From Chryseobacterium oleae (GTDB lineage: Bacteria > Bacteroidota > Bacteroidia > Flavobacteriales > Weeksellaceae): a stretch of 64,000 nt of DNA. The stretch spans positions 219,410 through 283,409 of the forward strand of contig NZ_FOVD01000007.1 of the NCBI RefSeq assembly GCF_900115055.1, given 5' to 3'. The translations under genes and the position numbers were made by a program. Positions 33,775 through 43,443 of the stretch are shown here, in pieces; position 1 is the first letter of the stretch, and every line of letters starts with the position of its first letter. A model generated the notes under the pieces. It worked only from the letters and a program-made list of their open reading frames with translations. It did no database searches and was not told where the DNA came from.

Positions 33775-34350
33775 TTATTTGTTAAGTGCTTTAAATGTAT
33801 CAATATTCTTAACGATAGCAGCATCTACTTCTTCGTGAGTAAGAATAGTTTTTTCTAATTCAACTTTAACTGCTTTACCTAAAGTAATTAAAGTTTCTCT
33901 GTTTTCTTTAGACTGAGACAAGTTGTTTTTCTTCAAGTGATAGTTCAGCTCGTGATCTTCACTAAAGTTAACAGTTGCGTTGTCTGAAAGAACTTCAGCT
34001 TTCACAGTTTCTTTTTTAGCAGCTTTCTTAGAACCTCCTTCAAAACCAGTGATACCAGTGATTTTAATTTGAGTTAAAGATTGTCTGTGACCGTTCTTAA
34101 CTTGGTAACCTTTTCTTCTTTTCTTCTTGAAAACGATTACTTTATCAGCTTTTACGTGGTCTAGGATCTCTGCATCTACAGTGATTCCGCTTACAGCTGG
34201 GGCGCCAACAGTGATTGAACCGTTTACAGTAAGAAGAATTTTATCAAAAGAAACTTTGTCTCCTTTTTCTCCTTTTAAACGGTTTACAAACAACTTCTGG
34301 TCTTGCTCAACTTTATATTGAAGCCCTGCTATTTCTACAATTGCAAACAT
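33775..34350 (-). CDS. rplU: Ribosomal protein bL21, C-terminally extended
   Basis: The N-terminal 105 residues are a standard bL21 (MFAIVEIAGLQYKVEQDQKL, VKADKVIVFKKKRRKGY, NGHRQSLTQIKITGI). The protein then runs on for about 85 residues beyond the family's usual ~103. This tail starts with a Lys/Ala-rich linker (SKKAAKKETVKAE) and includes an apparently structured part (NYHLKKNNLSQSKENRETLITLGKAV...FKALNK). Its role is unknown; extended bL21 occurs in related flavobacteria. rpmA follows by 12 bases. Confidence 0.96.
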   Translation of the reverse strand: MFAIVEIAGLQYKVEQDQKLFVNRLKGEKGDKVSFDKILLTVNGSITVGAPAVSGITVDAEILDHVKADKVIVFKKKRRKGYQVKNGHRQSLTQIKITGITGFEGGSKKAAKKETVKAEVLSDNATVNFSEDHELNYHLKKNNLSQSKENRETLITLGKAVKVELEKTILTHEEVDAAIVKNIDTFKALNK

Positions 34351-34380
34351 TGTTTATAAATTTTTAGTTATTTCGAGGTG

Positions 34381-34388
34381 CAAATATA
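34381..34388 (-). promoter_or_regulatory. -7 box of the rplU-rpmA operon
   Basis: TATATTTG on the minus strand matches TAnnTTTG and lies about 30 bases ahead of the rplU ATG. A TTG at about 34412-34414 sits at roughly -33 spacing but is imperfect. Confidence 0.55.
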
Positions 34389-34723
34389 TGAATAAATTTC
34401 TAAATAGCTTGCAATCAGATCTGTATTTTTTAATAAAAACAATTTACTGTCTTTGGATAAATTTCCTCCACTAAAATATTCACTGGCACACAGACCCTTA
34501 AAACGGGCTTACTTCCTACAAACAGTTCATAACCATCCGTTACTTCAATACATAAACAAAAATTAACTAATAAATTTCTACACAAAACATCAATTAGGTT
34601 TATTTTTTTTATCAAAAGCATGGCAAAAATATAAATTCACTATGGTTTGAATAATTTTTCACATCAAAGTGCTGATAATTAAAAGATAATTTTATACCTT
34701 CGTTATCACCAAAAATATTTTAT
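34389..34723. other. Gene-free stretch between rplU and the metallopeptidase gene
   Basis: AT-rich, with no supported gene. A 63-codon open frame on the minus strand (34430-34621) has no promoter, leader or family resemblance and is not called. The end should hold the promoter of the metallopeptidase gene (TATACCTTCG at about 34692, a weak -7 box). Confidence 0.5.
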
Positions 34724-35611
34724 ATGAAAAGAAACTTCAAATTCTGCCTGTTGGCGGGAGCCATTGCCGCTTTCTCATTGTCAGCGTGCCGTGATGACAA
34801 AATGGAGGAATCTGTTCTTCCTGAATCTCAATCTGCAAGCGCCAAGCTTGAACAACCGGGAGACCTTGAAAAGAGTTGCTCCTACGTAGACCAATACTGG
34901 AGCTCATCTGCAGTTCTTAAAACTACCCTTTCCAATTCTACAGACACCAACTTTATGAATGCTCAAATGACTAAGATTGCAAGTCTTTGGGGAAGAAGCA
35001 ACCCAACGCTTCGTTTTGTAGATGATCCATCTAATTTCAATTCCACTTACAATGCAATCTCGTATTCTACAGGAAAAATTTATTATGGTTACGCAATTTA
35101 CGCGGATGCCAAAAACAAAGGCGGAGACATTGTCAATGCCATGATCCTTGCTCATGAATACGGCCACCAGCTACAATATATCTTTAATCTTCCAACAGTA
35201 AATGAATCCACAGCAAGACCAAATGAACTGGAAGCAGACGGTTTCGCAGGATATTACCTAAGAAGACCCAATGGCTACAACAAAACGAATTTCGCAGAAA
35301 TTGCTGCTGCCTATGAATTCGCACAGAGCATCGGAGATTATCAGACTACGAGCGCCAATCACCACGGAACTCCTCCACAAAGAAGATCTGCGGTACGTTT
35401 AGGCTTCCTTTTGGGACAGTATGATCTTAACGCAGCTAATTTCGATTATAACTTCTTCTATTATTATCAAGGTGTATTAAACGGCACGTATAAAATGGGC
35501 AAGAACTCTGCAAATCCAGAGATCGATGCTTATATGAGCCAATACATGGATGAACTTAGAAAAATCCAGACGGGAGAAATTTCCGCGGAAGAATTTAAAC
35601 AACTTAAATAA
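34724..35611 (+). CDS. Zinc metallopeptidase lipoprotein
   Basis: A 295-residue protein with a lipobox (SLSACRDD, Cys at about 22). HEYGHQ near residue 145 (in MILAHEYGHQLQYIF) is the HExxH zinc motif, and ELEADGFAGYYL about 25 residues later supplies the third ligand, as in the YpfJ-like neutral zinc peptidase group. The C-terminus is helical and charged. It would act on the cell surface or in the periplasm; its targets are unknown. It has a terminator after it. Confidence 0.83.
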   Translation: MKRNFKFCLLAGAIAAFSLSACRDDKMEESVLPESQSASAKLEQPGDLEKSCSYVDQYWSSSAVLKTTLSNSTDTNFMNAQMTKIASLWGRSNPTLRFVDDPSNFNSTYNAISYSTGKIYYGYAIYADAKNKGGDIVNAMILAHEYGHQLQYIFNLPTVNESTARPNELEADGFAGYYLRRPNGYNKTNFAEIAAAYEFAQSIGDYQTTSANHHGTPPQRRSAVRLGFLLGQYDLNAANFDYNFFYYYQGVLNGTYKMGKNSANPEIDAYMSQYMDELRKIQTGEISAEEFKQLK

Positions 35612-35637
35612 TAAACATTCATTTTTAGCATATTTAA

Positions 35638-35680
35638 CAAAGAGAGGCAGGCAGCGATGTCCTGTCTCTTTTCTTTTTTA
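35638..35680 (+). terminator. Terminator after the metallopeptidase gene
   Basis: AAGAGAGGCAGG and CCTGTCTCTT form the stem, with an unpaired G and a 9-base loop, followed by a T-rich tail. Confidence 0.7.
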
Positions 35681-35729
35681 TGAATAAATCTCCTAAAGTT
35701 TATTTATTTTTGGACCATATCCTACAACA

Positions 35730-36818
35730 ATGAACAGAGACCTCTACATTGATTTTGCCAAAGGAATGGCAACACTTTCCATTATATTCATCCATACCGC
35801 TTTCTGGTCGGGACAGTTTTATATTCCGGCAGAGGTCAGAGTCTTTTCTCTGGTATTTGATGTTGCCCTTTTTTATGCTTTAAGCGGAATCACATCCGGA
35901 TCGAATGTAGAAAAAACATTCTACAGGCTATTAAAACTTCAGATCACCTATATGATCTTTGTGACCTTCCTGTTCTTTATGGATTACTTTTTTAAAGTTT
36001 TTGGGCTCACATTTTTTTCTATAGAATGGCTTCAGAGTTTCTATTCAACCTTCGGATCAAAATACGCCACGACTGGCGTTTCCGATATTCCCCAATGGCA
36101 GAATCTTGGAAACTGGTATCTTCATCAATACACCAATGCGGATACTTTCCCAGTGGTCATGGGAAGTTTCTGGTATCTGAAAGTATATTTTATTCTGGCG
36201 GTTTTCGGAGTTTTGATCTTACGATTTTTTCCAAAGCATGTCAACTGGTTCATAGGACTCTGCATTGCCCTTACATTATTATTCAATATTTTCCCGGAAA
36301 TATATCCGGCGGGCCAGGTGGGATATGTCGCTTTTTATCTTGCTATCTTTTTAATTGCCAACAGAATGCGTGGAAAACAAATTCCTGTAAAAATGATTCC
36401 TGTGTTATATGCTATCGTTGCTGCAGCTTTGATCTGGATGTTCTGGTATTACGGAAGCGAGATATTTTATAAGATCAACAAAAATAAATTTCCACCAAAA
36501 ATTCCTTACATCATTTGGTCATTATTCTCTCTCACCACCTTATTTGTTCTTTACAATAGGTTGAAAATCACCAAAGAAAACTTCGTTACCCATATCGGGA
36601 AGAATGCTATCTTTTTTTACTTTGCCCAGGGAATAAGTTCATCGCTCGTCTATTTTATTGTCGTTGCCTTAAAGGAAAACATGCCCTGGTGGATACTGAT
36701 GATTTTCATCTACATCATTAATACTATTCTTGCTTTCATCATTGCTGCAGGGTTAAAAAAAGTGGATGACCTTGGATGGAATCTCTTAGAATATCTGAGA
36801 AAAAAAACAGCTGGCTAA
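35730..36818 (+). CDS. Acyltransferase-3 family membrane protein
   Basis: The 362-residue protein has about ten transmembrane segments and the family's N-terminal motif RDLYIDFAKGMATLSIIFIHTAFW, with the His expected to be catalytic. Members move acyl groups onto sugars or other cell-surface molecules. No glycan or lipid gene is next to it, so the acceptor cannot be named. The C-terminus ends in a basic tail. Confidence 0.82.
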   Translation: MNRDLYIDFAKGMATLSIIFIHTAFWSGQFYIPAEVRVFSLVFDVALFYALSGITSGSNVEKTFYRLLKLQITYMIFVTFLFFMDYFFKVFGLTFFSIEWLQSFYSTFGSKYATTGVSDIPQWQNLGNWYLHQYTNADTFPVVMGSFWYLKVYFILAVFGVLILRFFPKHVNWFIGLCIALTLLFNIFPEIYPAGQVGYVAFYLAIFLIANRMRGKQIPVKMIPVLYAIVAAALIWMFWYYGSEIFYKINKNKFPPKIPYIIWSLFSLTTLFVLYNRLKITKENFVTHIGKNAIFFYFAQGISSSLVYFIVVALKENMPWWILMIFIYIINTILAFIIAAGLKKVDDLGWNLLEYLRKKTAG

Positions 36819-36900
36819 GGTATTTTGTACACTGTGCTTTATCGGTAAAAAACAAAAATTGTAATGAATAGGCTTTGTAATTTGTCATAAAAATAAAAAC

Positions 36901-37854
36901 ATGAAAAATTATTTATTTCATATTTCTCTCTTTTTAGTATTCCCCTTTTTTTCAGCACAGGATAAAGACTATTCAGAATGGTACCTGCAACGGGAAGACC
37001 TGGATATATTCGTGAAAGAAATCGGTGAGGGGAAAGACACTGTAATTGTAGTTCACGGAGGATTTGGGGCCAATCATGATTATATGACCGATGCTTTAAG
37101 GGGATTAACAAATCAATTTCATTTTATACTGTATGACCAAAGAGGCTCATTGCTTTCATCTTCAAAAAAAAAGAATCTTACCTTTCAAAAAAACGTTGAT
37201 GATCTTTTAGCCTTAACCAATGCATTAAAATTGAAAAAGGTCAAGCTTTTTTGCCATTCAATGGGAACTTTGATCGGTATGGAATTTGCCAAACAAAATC
37301 CTTATCTGGTGTCTCATCTGGTTCTCGCCGGAGCCATTGTTCCCAAATCAGACAGTTTAAAAAGCGTTTTTTCAGACCGTCAGAATAAGCAGGTTGATTT
37401 TCTCATGAACAGGAAAGAAGTAAAAGCCCTTCTGAAACCATTTAAAGAGAAAGGCATCAACGAATTAAAATCAATTCAGGATATAGAAAAATCAAAACTA
37501 TCTCATAAAGAATTAACCACATATTGGCGAATCAATTTTGCGGCTGCAAATATTTATGATATCAGGAAGCACAATTTTGTAAAAGGAGGCAGGGCATACT
37601 ATAACCAAGATGCATCCATCATGACTGAATCTGTTAACTGGAAATATGATTACAGAAATATACTCAACACAATCAAAACAACTATCATAAATGGAGACTA
37701 TGATTTTCTGGATTTTCACGGGGAGATCCTTCAATCTCAACTGAAAGAATATCGCAAAATCGAACTTAAACTCATTCCAAACGCAGGACATAATAGCTGG
37801 ATAGACCATCCCAATCTGTTCAGAAAACACCTGTCCGATGCCTTAACAAAATAA
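36901..37854 (+). CDS. Secreted alpha/beta hydrolase (proline iminopeptidase-like)
   Basis: About 317 residues with a signal peptide (ends FPFFSAQ). The hydrolase core shows the oxyanion-hole motif VVHGGFGANHDY, the nucleophile elbow FCHSMGTLIG (Ser), and a late His in PNAGHNSWIDHP. FILYDQRGSLLSS is the peptidase-S33 feature. The exact substrate is open; secretion points to a periplasmic peptidase or esterase. Confidence 0.87.
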   Translation: MKNYLFHISLFLVFPFFSAQDKDYSEWYLQREDLDIFVKEIGEGKDTVIVVHGGFGANHDYMTDALRGLTNQFHFILYDQRGSLLSSSKKKNLTFQKNVDDLLALTNALKLKKVKLFCHSMGTLIGMEFAKQNPYLVSHLVLAGAIVPKSDSLKSVFSDRQNKQVDFLMNRKEVKALLKPFKEKGINELKSIQDIEKSKLSHKELTTYWRINFAAANIYDIRKHNFVKGGRAYYNQDASIMTESVNWKYDYRNILNTIKTTIINGDYDFLDFHGEILQSQLKEYRKIELKLIPNAGHNSWIDHPNLFRKHLSDALTK

Positions 37855-38107
37855 TAAAGGCTATTCTTTCATTATAATTTTGCGCAAAAAACCTTCTCAC
37901 AATTGATTTACTTTAAAACGCTCAACTCGCGGACTATGAATCCGGCAACCATTACACATCCCCGATCTGAATTCCGGTTATTGACAGTTTTCGACAAAAA
38001 GTAAAATAAAAATTTAATTTTGAGTAAAAAAACAATGCTCTATTATAAATATTAATAATGTTTCCTACTTATAACAATTTATTTTAATTTTACAAAAAAT
38101 TCAAAAC
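37855..38107. other. Gene-free stretch upstream of miaE
   Basis: AT-rich, no repeat or gene visible. The miaE promoter should be in the last 60 bases but no perfect TAnnTTTG is seen. Confidence 0.4.
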
Positions 38108-38686
38108 ATGTTTAAGTTGAAACTTCCTACCGATCCAAGGTGGGCAAATATTGCAGAAGGAAACATAGGAGAAATTTTAACGGATCATGCGTGGTGCGAG
38201 CAGAAAGCCACAACCAATGCCATCAGTTTAATCAATATGCTCCCAGAACACCCGGAAATCGTTACGGAACTGATTGCCATTGCGCAGGAAGAACTTGACC
38301 ATTTCAGCCAGGTGCATGAAATCATCAAGAAGAGAGAATACGTTTTCGGAAAAGCGAGAAAAGATGATTACGTTAATGAACTGGCTAAGTTTGTCGTTCA
38401 GGGAAGCAGAGAAGACTTAATTGTTGACAAACTCCTTTTTGCCGCCATGATTGAAGCAAGAAGCTGTGAAAGATTCAAAGTGCTTACCGAGAACATCAAA
38501 GACGAAGAGCTTAAGGCTTTTTATAAAGAACTTATGATCTCAGAAGCCAATCATTATACTACTTTTATTGGTTTCGCAAGACAGCTGGGCGACATTGAAA
38601 AGGTAAACAAGCGTTGGGAAGAATGGCTGGAATACGAAGCTAAAATCATTCAATCTTACGGAAACAAAGAAACCATTCACGGCTAA
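38108..38686 (+). CDS. miaE: tRNA-(ms2io6A)-hydroxylase MiaE
   Basis: MiaE is a diiron monooxygenase that hydroxylates the isopentenyl group on ms2i6A37 of tRNA. The 192-residue protein has the ligand-bearing segments of the family: WCEQKATTNAI, EELDHFSQVHEI, EARSCERFKVL and EANHYTTFIGFA. It acts after MiaB, which is at 5505-6941 in this window. The next gene (DUF502) starts 23 bases on. Confidence 0.93.
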   Translation: MFKLKLPTDPRWANIAEGNIGEILTDHAWCEQKATTNAISLINMLPEHPEIVTELIAIAQEELDHFSQVHEIIKKREYVFGKARKDDYVNELAKFVVQGSREDLIVDKLLFAAMIEARSCERFKVLTENIKDEELKAFYKELMISEANHYTTFIGFARQLGDIEKVNKRWEEWLEYEAKIIQSYGNKETIHG

Positions 38687-38709
38687 AATAAAAAAGTAAA
38701 AAATCCACG

Positions 38710-39327
38710 TTGAAAAAACCGACCTTCGAAAATATTGCCAATTTTTTCCTGAAAAATTTCTTTCAGGGACTGGTTATTATTGGTCCCATCGGGCTTACCA
38801 TTTTTGTGATCTGGTATATTGTAAGTGCTATCGACAATATCATACCATCCGTCGCAAAGGAAATCCCGGGTCTGGTTTTCGTTTCAACCATTCTGATGAC
38901 TGCGATCCTGGGTTATCTGGGAAATAAATTCGTAGTCGGAAGATTCTTTTTTGATACTATGGACAGCCTTTTGGAGAAAACTCCGGGGGTAAAACACATC
39001 TATACGCCTACAAAAGACGTCATGTCTTCATTTGTAGGAGACAAAAAGAAATTCAACGATCCTGTCTGGGTAAAGACTAATGAAAATCCGGAAATCTGGA
39101 GAATCGGCTTTCTTACCCAAAAAGAGATGTCGGACGTTGACAAGCACAATTACGTTGCGGTATATCTGCCCCATTCCTATGCTATTTCAGGATGGGTAAT
39201 TGTTACTGAAGAAAAAAACATCAAACCTGTAGTGGGAATGACTGCGGCTTCTGCCATGAAGTTTGCCGTAAGCGGCGGTGTAGCCGGGTTCCATTCTGAC
39301 GACAATATATTTAAAGCTCCGGAGTAA
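38710..39327 (+). CDS. DUF502 membrane protein
   Basis: 205 residues with two N-terminal membrane segments (FFQGLVIIGPIGLTIFVIWYIV and VFVSTILMTAILGYLG), then a soluble domain with PTKDVMSSFVGDKKKF and AVYLPHSYAISGWVIV. The family is widespread and of unknown function. The start is TTG at 38710: the next Met is far downstream, and the N-terminus MKKPTFENIANFFLKNFFQG fits the family. It could be cotranscribed with miaE. Confidence 0.88.
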   Translation: MKKPTFENIANFFLKNFFQGLVIIGPIGLTIFVIWYIVSAIDNIIPSVAKEIPGLVFVSTILMTAILGYLGNKFVVGRFFFDTMDSLLEKTPGVKHIYTPTKDVMSSFVGDKKKFNDPVWVKTNENPEIWRIGFLTQKEMSDVDKHNYVAVYLPHSYAISGWVIVTEEKNIKPVVGMTAASAMKFAVSGGVAGFHSDDNIFKAPE

Positions 39328-39418
39328 TTTCTGCTGCTCCATTTAAATATACATTGATGAATTTGAAATTTTTTCAAACAACTTTTCTTTAAAAACAATC
39401 CAAAAAATATTTTAACGC

Positions 39419-40795
39419 ATGAAATTACCGTACGCGGAGCCATTCCGTATCAAAATGGTGGAGGAAATCCGCCAGTCTACGAGAGAGGAAAGAGAGCAGT
39501 GGCTTAAAGAAGCCAATTACAATCTTTTCAACCTGAAATCATCACAGGTATTCATTGATCTTCTTACCGATTCCGGAACAGGTGCTATGTCCGACAGACA
39601 GTGGGGCGCATTGATGACCGGAGATGAAAGCTATGCAGGATCCCGCTCTTTCGAGCAGCTTCAGAATACCGTTGAAAAAATCACCGGATTTAAATATTTA
39701 TTACCTACGCACCAGGGAAGAGCTGCAGAAAATGTTCTTTTCTCAGTTTTGGTAAAAGAAGGTAACGTCGTTCCCGGAAACTCTCATTTCGATACTACCA
39801 AAGGCCACATTGAGTTCAGAAAAGCACATGCTGTGGACTGTACAATCGACGAAGCTTTTGACATCAATGATCTTCATCCGTTTAAAGGAAACATCAACCT
39901 TGAAAAACTGGAAGAGATCTATAAAAGCCATCCAAAAGAAAACATCCCTTTCTGCTTAATCACCATTACCTGTAATTCTTCAGGAGGACAGCCTGTTTCT
40001 CTAGAGAATATGAAAGCGGTAAGAGAACTTTCCAACCGTTATGGAATTCCAGTTTTCTTTGACTCTGCAAGATTCGCTGAAAATGCTTATTTCATCAAAA
40101 AAAGAGAAAAGGGCCAGGAAAACAGGAGCATCAAGGAAATCTGTAAAGAAATCTTCTCATACGGAGACGGAATGACGATGAGCTCTAAGAAAGACGGATT
40201 GGTAAACATCGGAGGATTTATTGCTTTAAACAGCGAGGAAACCTTCAGAAAAGCATCTAATTTCACGATTATCTACGAAGGTTTCATCACGTATGGTGGT
40301 ATGGCCGGCAGAGATATGGCTGCATTAGCGGTTGGACTTGACGAAGCTACAGAATTCGCTTACCTTGAAAGCAGAATTTCTCAGGTAGAATACCTTGGAA
40401 ACAAACTGATTGAGTATGGAATTCCGGTTCAGAAACCCATCGGAGGACACGCTGTTTTCATCGATTCTCTAAATTTCCTTCCCAACGTATCCAGAGCAGA
40501 ATACCCAGCACAGACTTTAGGACTTGAGATTTACAAGGAAGCCGGAATCAGAACTGTAGAGATCGGTACTTTACTGGCAGACAGAGATCCTGAAACCAGA
40601 GAAAACCGTTATCCGAAACTGGAATTGGTGCGCCTTGCCATTCCAAGAAGAACCTACACAAATAATCACATGGATTATATCGCAGCAGGGATCAAAAACG
40701 TTTATGAAAGACGTGATGAAATCTCCAAGGGATACAAAATCACCTGGGAACCAGATTTACTACGACATTTCACAGTACAACTTGAAGAAGCATAA
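39419..40795 (+). CDS. tnaA: Tryptophanase
   Basis: Tryptophanase splits tryptophan into indole, pyruvate and ammonia using PLP. The 458-residue protein has the PLP lysine in MTMSSKKDGLVNIGG. Compared with tyrosine phenol-lyase it keeps tryptophanase features: Asp in HFDTTKGH, VEIG in the position where TPL has SMERG, and His in LLRHFTVQLEE where TPL has Phe. This would explain indole production typical of Chryseobacterium. No TnaC-like leader peptide is visible upstream, since the only short ORF (MNLKFFQTTFL) has no Trp. A terminator follows. Confidence 0.94.
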   Translation: MKLPYAEPFRIKMVEEIRQSTREEREQWLKEANYNLFNLKSSQVFIDLLTDSGTGAMSDRQWGALMTGDESYAGSRSFEQLQNTVEKITGFKYLLPTHQGRAAENVLFSVLVKEGNVVPGNSHFDTTKGHIEFRKAHAVDCTIDEAFDINDLHPFKGNINLEKLEEIYKSHPKENIPFCLITITCNSSGGQPVSLENMKAVRELSNRYGIPVFFDSARFAENAYFIKKREKGQENRSIKEICKEIFSYGDGMTMSSKKDGLVNIGGFIALNSEETFRKASNFTIIYEGFITYGGMAGRDMAALAVGLDEATEFAYLESRISQVEYLGNKLIEYGIPVQKPIGGHAVFIDSLNFLPNVSRAEYPAQTLGLEIYKEAGIRTVEIGTLLADRDPETRENRYPKLELVRLAIPRRTYTNNHMDYIAAGIKNVYERRDEISKGYKITWEPDLLRHFTVQLEEA

Positions 40796-40800
40796 AACAA

Positions 40801-40827
40801 AACCGGGATTTATTTCCCGGTTTTTTG
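40801..40827 (+). terminator. tnaA terminator
   Basis: AACCGGGA (from 40801) and TCCCGGTT (to 40822) with a six-base loop and a run of T. Confidence 0.88.
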
Positions 40828-40962
40828 ATGTATTTAGTTTGGTTAAAAATATTTTAGTCGCTCTTTTTCAGAAACATAGCATACTTTACATATTTCGGTT
40901 TATTCTCAAACAGTTTTAAATCATATTCAATTATTTTTTTCAATTAGTGAGTGTTTTTAATT

Positions 40963-40970
40963 TACATTTG
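40963..40970 (+). promoter_or_regulatory. -7 box of the monooxygenase-aminotransferase unit
   Basis: TACATTTG matches TAnnTTTG; the -33 part is not clear. The ATG of the monooxygenase is about 70 bases on. Confidence 0.45.
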
Positions 40971-41038
40971 CACTTATCAAAATAACAGTTTACATGATGT
41001 AAGCTGAAACACTAACTGAAAAAATCCACTATTCCGAA

Positions 41039-42118
41039 ATGAACAAAATTGCTGTCGTGGGCGCCGGCATCTCCGGCTTAAGCATAGCGAGTTACTTAGA
41101 AAAACACCAACTGGATTACCACATTTATGAGAGAAGAAAAAAAGATGATCTTACAGGCCACGGCTTTCTCCTTCCCAAGGAAGGAATAGAATATCTTTCA
41201 CAGATTGTTGATCCTTCTGAACTTTTCAAACAGGGTAACTTTTTAAAGAAGTACATCCGGTATTCTCACAAAGGGAAAATATTGGCAGAAAAAGATCTTC
41301 AAGACGTTTTCGTAATTTCAAGAAGTTCTCTGATCCACATCCTTGCCCGGAATATTCCTCCTGAAAAAATTACGTATGAGGAAACGGTTACTCCCTGCGC
41401 TACTCAAAAAGGGAAACTGAAAAAGCAGGACGGAACTTATCTCGATTCTGATCTTACCATTGTTTCAGACGGTTCCAAAAGCCGTATCAGAAGAGAAACA
41501 TTCAAAGATGAAACGATGAAGACCGTTCAGGAAAACGAAATCGTGAATATCATCCATTGCAAAGACATTGCCGCCCGTTTAGAAAGTAATTTCATGAAAT
41601 ACCACCATGAAGATGGCGGATTAACATTTGGCATCCTTAAACTTTCCGAAGATACAGTCTTATGGTATTCCCAGCTTGATAACCAAAAATACAAGATCAG
41701 TGAAAAATCTTCTGTTGAGAGCCTTAGAAATTATATGTTTGACATTTTTGACGATTGGGATCCCATGGTTTCTTCCATTGTAAAAGGGTCAAATTATGAA
41801 AATGTACATCTGTGGCGGGTTTACGAACTGGAAACGCTTAATCCTTTTTATAAAGATAATATTGTTTTCATTGGCGATGCAGCCCACCCGCTTATCCCTT
41901 TTACAAGTCAGGGCGTCACCTCAGCATTAAAGGATTCTTATACCCTTACGCAATATTTAACATCAGAAGAAAACATGACTGACGCTTTCAGAAAATATGA
42001 AGCTGAAAGAAAACCGGAAATAGAAATCCACATCAGAAACGGAAGAATTCTGCTCGACCAGTTTCTAAAACCGCTTGACCAGCAAACCGAAAATATTTTA
42101 CCAATATCATATAAATAG
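41039..42118 (+). CDS. FAD-dependent monooxygenase
   Basis: 359 residues of the class A flavin monooxygenase group. GAGISGLSIASYLEKH is the Rossmann GxGxxG, a DG motif (LTIVSDGSKSRIR) and the GDAAHPLIPFTSQG motif at about 280 bind FAD. These enzymes hydroxylate small aromatic or lipophilic compounds using NAD(P)H. The PLP enzyme gene follows after six bases, so both may act on one pathway, possibly an aromatic amino-acid product; the substrate is unknown. Confidence 0.88.
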   Translation: MNKIAVVGAGISGLSIASYLEKHQLDYHIYERRKKDDLTGHGFLLPKEGIEYLSQIVDPSELFKQGNFLKKYIRYSHKGKILAEKDLQDVFVISRSSLIHILARNIPPEKITYEETVTPCATQKGKLKKQDGTYLDSDLTIVSDGSKSRIRRETFKDETMKTVQENEIVNIIHCKDIAARLESNFMKYHHEDGGLTFGILKLSEDTVLWYSQLDNQKYKISEKSSVESLRNYMFDIFDDWDPMVSSIVKGSNYENVHLWRVYELETLNPFYKDNIVFIGDAAHPLIPFTSQGVTSALKDSYTLTQYLTSEENMTDAFRKYEAERKPEIEIHIRNGRILLDQFLKPLDQQTENILPISYK

Positions 42119-42123
42119 AGAAA

Positions 42124-43281
42124 ATGTTTAGCAATAACGACATCAATTTTGAAGCACTAAAAAGAAAAGCCTACAACGGAAGATGGGCAGCCATAGAAGA
42201 AGGCATTATTCCACTTACAGCTGCAGATCCCGACTTCAGGACCGCTCCGGAAATCGAGCAGGGAATCATTGAGTACATCAAAGACGGCTACCTCAGCTAC
42301 GGACCTTTCTCCGGGCTTCCTGAGTTCAAAAAAAATGTAGCAGAACATTTTAATACAGAGAAACACGGAAGTTTCTCACCTGAAAATATTCTTGCTATCA
42401 ATAGTGCCGCTCAGGGAATGTTCCTGATCGCATCCTATGTTTTAAAACCCGGAGATGAAGCTATTATCTTAGATCCAGTAGATTTTCTGTTCAAAAGATC
42501 TGTAGAAGCAGCAGGCGGAACGGTGAAATTATGTCCTGTAGACCACACAACGGGAGCTATTGATTTCGAGAAAATGGTTCAGCTGATCAATCCGAAAACC
42601 AAACTGATCAGCATTTGCAACCCTCACAATCCTCTTGGAAAAGTATATTCTAAAGAAGTCCTGAAAAAGATTTCTGAAATTGCCTCAGCCCATGATCTTT
42701 GGGTGATGAGTGATGAAATATGGAGTGATATTATTTATGACAATAAAGATTTTCATACCTATTCATCTGTTTCAGAGGAGGCGAAGAAGAAAAGTTTTAC
42801 CGTATATGGTTTTTCAAAATCATTTGGAATTGCAGGCTTGAGAATCGGGGCTGTTTTGTGCAATGATCAGGATATTTTGGATGATTTTACAGAGAAATCA
42901 AATTTCAATTCAACAATAGAAGGGGTTTCTACCTTGTCACAGATTGCAGCAAGTGTCGCTTTGGAAAGAGCAAAGCCCTGGTACAAGGAATTTCTAAGCC
43001 ATCTGCAGAACAACAGAAATCTCGCTTTTGATATTCTGAACCGTTCAGAGATTTTAAGTCCGAACTTACCGGAAGCCACTTTCGTCCTGTTTCCTAAGAT
43101 TAAAAACAATCTGACCAGTGATGAATTCACCCAACATGTCCTGCAGCACGGAAAAGTAGCGGTTGTTCCCGGCTCTGAGCGATGGTTTGGAAAAGGAGCA
43201 GAAGGCCATATCCGGATTTGTTTTTCCACTTCTCAGGAAATTTTAGAAGAAGGACTCGATCGAATTATTAGAAGCTTTTAA
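42124..43281 (+). CDS. MalY/PatB-type PLP enzyme (C-S lyase/aminotransferase)
   Basis: The 385-residue fold-type I PLP protein has the MalY/PatB marks: AADPDFRTAPEI near the N-terminus, CNPHNPLGKVY, MSDEIWSDIIYD and the PLP lysine in VYGFSKSFGIAGLRIG. MalY/PatB enzymes cleave cystathionine and Cys conjugates; aminotransferase activity is the alternative. It begins six bases after the monooxygenase, so both are likely in one operon. Confidence 0.85.
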   Translation: MFSNNDINFEALKRKAYNGRWAAIEEGIIPLTAADPDFRTAPEIEQGIIEYIKDGYLSYGPFSGLPEFKKNVAEHFNTEKHGSFSPENILAINSAAQGMFLIASYVLKPGDEAIILDPVDFLFKRSVEAAGGTVKLCPVDHTTGAIDFEKMVQLINPKTKLISICNPHNPLGKVYSKEVLKKISEIASAHDLWVMSDEIWSDIIYDNKDFHTYSSVSEEAKKKSFTVYGFSKSFGIAGLRIGAVLCNDQDILDDFTEKSNFNSTIEGVSTLSQIAASVALERAKPWYKEFLSHLQNNRNLAFDILNRSEILSPNLPEATFVLFPKIKNNLTSDEFTQHVLQHGKVAVVPGSERWFGKGAEGHIRICFSTSQEILEEGLDRIIRSF

Positions 43282-43443
43282 GGTTAATAAAATTCTTTAT
43301 TTTTAATTAAATAGTTAATTTTTTTCTTAAATTAAACAAAATCAGCGTTCATTTAAATAATTCATACACAATACTTCATTTTCACATTGATTTGATGATA
43401 AATTTCAATATTTTTGAAACAATCACCAAATCCGATATGAAAT

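Noticed and set aside
34430..34621. 63-codon frame on the minus strand
   Set aside because: Some stretches look protein-like but there is no promoter box, family or neighbour to support it.
39328..39418. TnaC-like leader peptide before tnaA
   Set aside because: The one short ORF (11 codons) has no Trp codon and no terminator follows it.
41039..43281. Dedicated indole-modifying operon with tryptophanase
   Set aside because: tnaA has its own terminator and the monooxygenase unit its own promoter box; substrate link to indole is guesswork.
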